This document shows positions 60,771 through 64,000 of a stretch of DNA of 64,000 bases, in pieces. Where the stretch lies: the NCBI GenBank assembly GCA_943788445.1, contig CALSQH010000013.1, positions 55,002-119,001 of the forward strand. The letters are read 5' to 3'. Source of the stretch: an uncultured Pseudomonadales bacterium. Lineage in GTDB: Bacteria > Pseudomonadota > Gammaproteobacteria > Pseudomonadales > Porticoccaceae. Numbering within the stretch: the stretch's first letter is position 1; each line of letters starts with the position of its first letter. The position numbers and the translations under genes are program-made. The notes beneath the pieces are model-generated. The model was not told where the DNA came from. It did not search any database and saw nothing but the letters and a program-made list of their open reading frames with translations.

Positions 60771-62426
60771 ATGACTGATATTGAAAAACCCAGTAATTTT
60801 ATTCAGCAAGTCATTAGCGCCGATCTCGACGCTGGCCGTGTTGAAACTGTAATCACCCGATTTCCGCCAGAGCCGAATGGTTACCTGCATATAGGTCATG
60901 CAAAATCTATCTGCCTGAACTTTGGTCTCGCTAAACAGTTTGGTGGTGCCTGTAATCTGCGCTTTGACGATACCAATCCGGAAAAAGAAGACGATGAATA
61001 TGTTCAGGCTATTATTGCAGATGTTCGCTGGTTAGGTTTTGATTGGGCCGATGAACCAAAATTCGCCTCTGATTATTTCGGTCAACTTTACAGTTGGGCG
61101 CAATATCTGATTGGTGAAGGCAAGGCTTATATTTGTGAATTAAATGCTGAGCAGATGCGCGAGTACCGCGGCACGCTTACGGAAAAGGGTAAAAACAGCC
61201 CCTATCGCGAACGACCTGCCGAGGAGAGCCTTGCGCTACTCGAGCAGATGAAGATTGGCGCTATTGATGAGGGAGCCATGACATTACGGGCCAAGATCGA
61301 TATGGCCTCGCCGAATATCAATATGCGTGACCCAGTGATTTATAGAATCAAAAAGATGGCTCATCATCGCACCGGTGAGGCATGGAATATTTATCCCTCC
61401 TATGATTTTGCCCACGGTCAGGAAGATGCCATTGAAGGCGTTACCCACTCTGTTTGTACCCTGGAATTCGCTGCTAACCGTCCACTTTATGAATGGTTTA
61501 CTAGCAACCTACCTTTGCCCACGACACCTCATCAGTATGAGTTCGGTCGTTTAAACCTTAATTACACCCTGACCAGTAAGCGAAAATTAAAGCAGCTGAT
61601 TGATGAAAATCATGTGGATGGCTGGGATGATCCTAGAATGCCGACTATTTCTGGTCTGCGTCGACGCGGTGTGACCGCTGCGGCTGTTCGCGATTTCTGT
61701 GACAGTTTAGCGGTGGCCAAAACTGACGGTGTTGTCGATATTGCACAGTTTGAACATTTTATTCGCGATGATCTAAACGATACTGCGCGGCGCGCGATGT
61801 GTGTTTTGAACCCGCTAAAAATCACTCTGAGTAATTATGAGCAGGGCAAGGAAGAGATGTTAACTGCCGCAGGGCACCCCAATCGCGATGATCTACCTCA
61901 GCGAGAATTGCCTTTTGGTCGAGATATATATATAGATAAGAACGATTTTAGTGAAGATACGACGCTGTCTCGCAAGAAATTTAAACGCTTGGTTATAGGC
62001 GAATATGTTCGTCTACGGGGTGCCTATGTTATTCGTGCTGACGAGGTTATCAGTGATAACAGTGGCGAGATTGTCGAGATTGTTGGCTCCTATGTACCGG
62101 ATACGGTGGGTGAGAATCCTCCTGAAGGTATTCGCCCCCGTGGTGTTATTCACTGGGTGTCAGCGACTAATGCTATCGACTGCGATCTGTATCTCTACGA
62201 GAATCTGTTTACTGTACCTGCCCCGGATGCGGGGGAGGGTTCTTTCCTCGACCATCTCAACCCTCAATCATTGCAGGTTGTTACGAATTGCAAAGCGGAG
62301 TTAGGCCTTGCCAATGCGGTTGCAGGTGAACAGTATCAGTTTGAGCGCGAGGGATATTATTGTTTGGATGCTAAATATAGCAGTAGTGATAAGTTGGTTT
62401 TTAACCGGACAATCGCTCTTCGCTAA
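60771..62426 (+). CDS. glnS: Glutaminyl-tRNA synthetase
   Basis: A 551-residue class I synthetase (E. coli 554). The HIGH motif is in PPEPNGYLHIGHAKSICLNF, the KMSKS-like loop in NYTLTSKRKLKQL, and RFDDTNPEKEDDEYV is the GlnRS/GluRS signature. HGQEDAIEGVTHSVCTLEFA and the two C-terminal beta-barrels for anticodon binding (about 345-540) distinguish GlnRS from GluRS. The presence of glnS implies direct Gln-tRNA charging, normal for gammaproteobacteria. cysS follows, with a short repeat array between. Confidence 0.98.
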   Translation: MTDIEKPSNFIQQVISADLDAGRVETVITRFPPEPNGYLHIGHAKSICLNFGLAKQFGGACNLRFDDTNPEKEDDEYVQAIIADVRWLGFDWADEPKFASDYFGQLYSWAQYLIGEGKAYICELNAEQMREYRGTLTEKGKNSPYRERPAEESLALLEQMKIGAIDEGAMTLRAKIDMASPNINMRDPVIYRIKKMAHHRTGEAWNIYPSYDFAHGQEDAIEGVTHSVCTLEFAANRPLYEWFTSNLPLPTTPHQYEFGRLNLNYTLTSKRKLKQLIDENHVDGWDDPRMPTISGLRRRGVTAAAVRDFCDSLAVAKTDGVVDIAQFEHFIRDDLNDTARRAMCVLNPLKITLSNYEQGKEEMLTAAGHPNRDDLPQRELPFGRDIYIDKNDFSEDTTLSRKKFKRLVIGEYVRLRGAYVIRADEVISDNSGEIVEIVGSYVPDTVGENPPEGIRPRGVIHWVSATNAIDCDLYLYENLFTVPAPDAGEGSFLDHLNPQSLQVVTNCKAELGLANAVAGEQYQFEREGYYCLDAKYSSSDKLVFNRTIALR

Positions 62427-62504
62427 AGACGCTTTTAACCTTGGCTAAGGGCTTTTAATTATCGCTAAAGGCTTTTAAAGGACTATAGGCTAAAGGCTTT
62501 TTAA
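62421..62504. repeat. Four imperfect copies of GCTAAAGGCTTTTAA after glnS
   Basis: Copies lie at 62421-62438, 62443-62458, 62463-62478 and 62488-62504, each about 16-18 bp with 4-9 bp between. The first includes the last codon and stop of glnS (CGC TAA), so the array looks like repeated duplication of the gene's 3' end. It fills most of the glnS-cysS gap. No stable terminator hairpin is evident in it. Confidence 0.75.
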
Positions 62505-62547
62505 AGACACATAGATTTAACAAAATAAAAAAGACAAAGAGAGAACA

Positions 62548-63945
62548 ATGAGCTTAACCCTATACAACACATTGACACGCAGCAAGCAGCCCTTTGAGCC
62601 TATCGATAGCGAGAGAGTCACCATGTATGTCTGTGGCCCGACCGTATACAACCGTGTTCATATCGGCAATGCGCGCCCCGCGGTGGTCTTTGATACCCTG
62701 TATAGAGTTCTTAATACACTTTACCCAAAAGTTGAGTACGCCCGTAATATCACTGATATTGACGATAAAATTATGAAAACCGCCGCTGAACTCGGCGAAA
62801 ATATCAGTGCCTTATCTGCTCGTTATGCGCAGGCTTATTTTGATGATATGGCCGCGCTGAATAATCTCTCACCGACTATTGTTCCCTACGCGACTCAGCA
62901 TATTCCGGAAATGATTAATATGGTCGCCCGGCTGATTGATAAAGGTCATGCCTACAATATTGATAACGGCATTGAAGGCGAGCAGGGTCATGTGTTGTTT
63001 GCCGTGCAGTCAATGGCGGATTACGGTGCACTATCTGGTCGCTCTCTCGACGATATGTTGGCCGGTGCCAGAGTTGAAGTCGCCTCCTATAAAAAATATG
63101 CTGGAGACTTTGTACTGTGGAAACCCTCTGCGGACAATGAGCCCGGCTGGGATAGTCCCTGGGGGCGCGGTCGTCCCGGCTGGCATCTTGAATGTTCGGC
63201 GATGATTGAAAAACATCTCGGCGATTCTATTGATATTCACGGTGGCGGTCAGGATCTTATCTTCCCTCACCACGAGAATGAGATTGCCCAAAGCTGCTGC
63301 GCCCATGATGGCAAACCCTTTGCCAATATCTGGATGCACAATGGCTTTATCAATATCGAAGGCGAGAAGATGTCCAAGTCACTGGGCAATTTCCGTATGG
63401 TCAATGATCTGCTAGAACAGTATCCCGGTGAAGTACTGCGCTATGTAATTTTATCAGCTCACTATAGATCTGAGCAGAATTTCGGTAAGGATCTTCTCGA
63501 CAGTGCCTGGCGCTCGCTAGATACGCTGTATGGCTTTTTACGCACCCAGAATGATACACAGGCCGCATCAGTGGATATATCTGATAGCGACGCCTACAGC
63601 GCGCTACTCGATGATTTGAATACGCCGATGGCAATAAGCGAACTGCATAAGCTAGCCCGCGAAATGCACTGTGCCGAAGGTGCAAATCTACCGCTTGCCA
63701 AGGGTCGCTTATTAGCCATTGCCGGTCTAATGGGATTGCTGCAACAGAACCCAGAAGAGTGGTTTACGCTATCTCGCGGTGGCGATGATATTTCTGCAGA
63801 ACAGGTTGAGGCGTTGATTGCTAAACGCAATCAGGCTAAGGCTGATAAAGATTATGCCGGTGCCGATGTGGTTCGCGAAGAACTTAAATTATTAGGTGTA
63901 GTTTTAGAGGATAGCCGTGAGGGGACAAAGTGGCGTCGTGGTTAA
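62548..63945 (+). CDS. cysS: Cysteinyl-tRNA synthetase
   Basis: A 465-residue class I synthetase (E. coli 461). The N-terminus has [19 protein letters not shown] with the zinc cysteine and the HIGH-like HIGN. The other zinc ligands lie in WHLECSAM and [18 protein letters not shown] is the KMSKS loop. The C-terminal helical anticodon domain ends [23 protein letters not shown] precedes the ATG. It lies 121 bp after glnS, the same order as in Pseudomonas (lpxH-ppiB / glnS-cysS). folD, which follows there, would lie beyond the window. Confidence 0.98.
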   Translation: MSLTLYNTLTRSKQPFEPIDSERVTMYVCGPTVYNRVHIGNARPAVVFDTLYRVLNTLYPKVEYARNITDIDDKIMKTAAELGENISALSARYAQAYFDDMAALNNLSPTIVPYATQHIPEMINMVARLIDKGHAYNIDNGIEGEQGHVLFAVQSMADYGALSGRSLDDMLAGARVEVASYKKYAGDFVLWKPSADNEPGWDSPWGRGRPGWHLECSAMIEKHLGDSIDIHGGGQDLIFPHHENEIAQSCCAHDGKPFANIWMHNGFINIEGEKMSKSLGNFRMVNDLLEQYPGEVLRYVILSAHYRSEQNFGKDLLDSAWRSLDTLYGFLRTQNDTQAASVDISDSDAYSALLDDLNTPMAISELHKLAREMHCAEGANLPLAKGRLLAIAGLMGLLQQNPEEWFTLSRGGDDISAEQVEALIAKRNQAKADKDYAGADVVREELKLLGVVLEDSREGTKWRRG

Positions 63946-63962
63946 AAGTAGATTTTATATGA

Positions 63963-63997
63963 CATCTAAAGTAGGAATTAAATTTTTACTTTAGATG
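63963..63997. other. 11-bp perfect inverted repeat after cysS
   Basis: CATCTAAAGTA (63963-63973) pairs with TACTTTAGATG (63987-63997) across a 13-nt AT-rich loop, 18 bp after the cysS stop. The sequence ends 3 bp later, so a T-run cannot be assessed. It is AT-rich for a terminator. Confidence 0.45.
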
Positions 63998-64000
63998 AAT

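Overview
The window looks like the chromosome of a free-living, probably marine, gammaproteobacterium. Several gene strings have the order known from Pseudomonas and related oligotrophic marine groups: lpxH-ppiB / glnS-cysS, dapA-bamC-MBL hydrolase, cysI-DUF934, aceE-aceF and hemN beside a nitrate-responsive regulator. NhaB, FabV, a DUF3391 HD-GYP protein, a PEP-CTERM protein and an EpsA-like LuxR regulator fit such an organism. Genus and species cannot be fixed from the sequence. No rRNA, tRNA, CRISPR array, transposase, integrase or phage gene was seen.

Layout. 0-4.5 kb: 3' end of a membrane protein gene, a 15-bp-period repeat, hemN and a NarL-type response regulator, divergent from narK; FNR-like and NarL-like sites lie in the gap. 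4.6-7 kb: a TetR regulator divergent from a short-chain dehydrogenase, then a LuxR-type regulator. 7-11.4 kb: an unusual four-gene minus-strand cluster (secreted TTHB210-like protein, FAD oxidoreductase, PduX-like GHMP kinase, CobD-like PLP enzyme), the most accessory-looking part. 11.7-15.4 kb: nhaB, nudC, sohB. 15.4-19.3 kb: a cyclic-di-GMP block of two HD-GYP proteins with an altered HD dyad around a GGDEF-EAL protein. 19.4-23.5 kb: a Kef-type antiporter, sulfite reductase with its DUF934 partner, and a small lipoprotein. 23.8-31 kb: a 42-residue membrane protein, nadA, bepA, a PerM-type permease and a large M16 peptidase. 31-35.5 kb: aceE-aceF without lpd. 35.5-42.3 kb: gloA, a FemAB/GNAT-like protein, fabV with an LpxL-like acyltransferase, then dapA-bamC-MBL. 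42.27-42.80 kb: an AT-rich non-coding stretch with a perfect DnaA box and near matches. 42.8-48.7 kb: rsmJ, an EamA exporter, dapE, a PEP-CTERM protein, a membrane J-protein and DAHP synthase. 48.8-56.8 kb: an AddA/AddB-type helicase-nuclease pair, rmuC and a DUF2489 protein. 56.8-64 kb: trmA, tusE, a YccA/BI-1 protein, a large imperfect palindrome, lpxH-ppiB, glnS and cysS.

Most genes are housekeeping (lysine, haem, NAD, sulfur, fatty acid and lipid A metabolism, translation, repair). The best candidates for undescribed biology are the 7.0-11.4 kb cluster, which pairs threonine-kinase-like and threonine-phosphate-decarboxylase-like enzymes outside any visible cobalamin operon; the HD-GYP pair lacking the HD histidine; the DnaA-box-bearing gap; and the 59.1 kb palindromic element. 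Start codons were chosen by ribosome-binding-site position where possible. Several genes appear to start with TTG or GTG.
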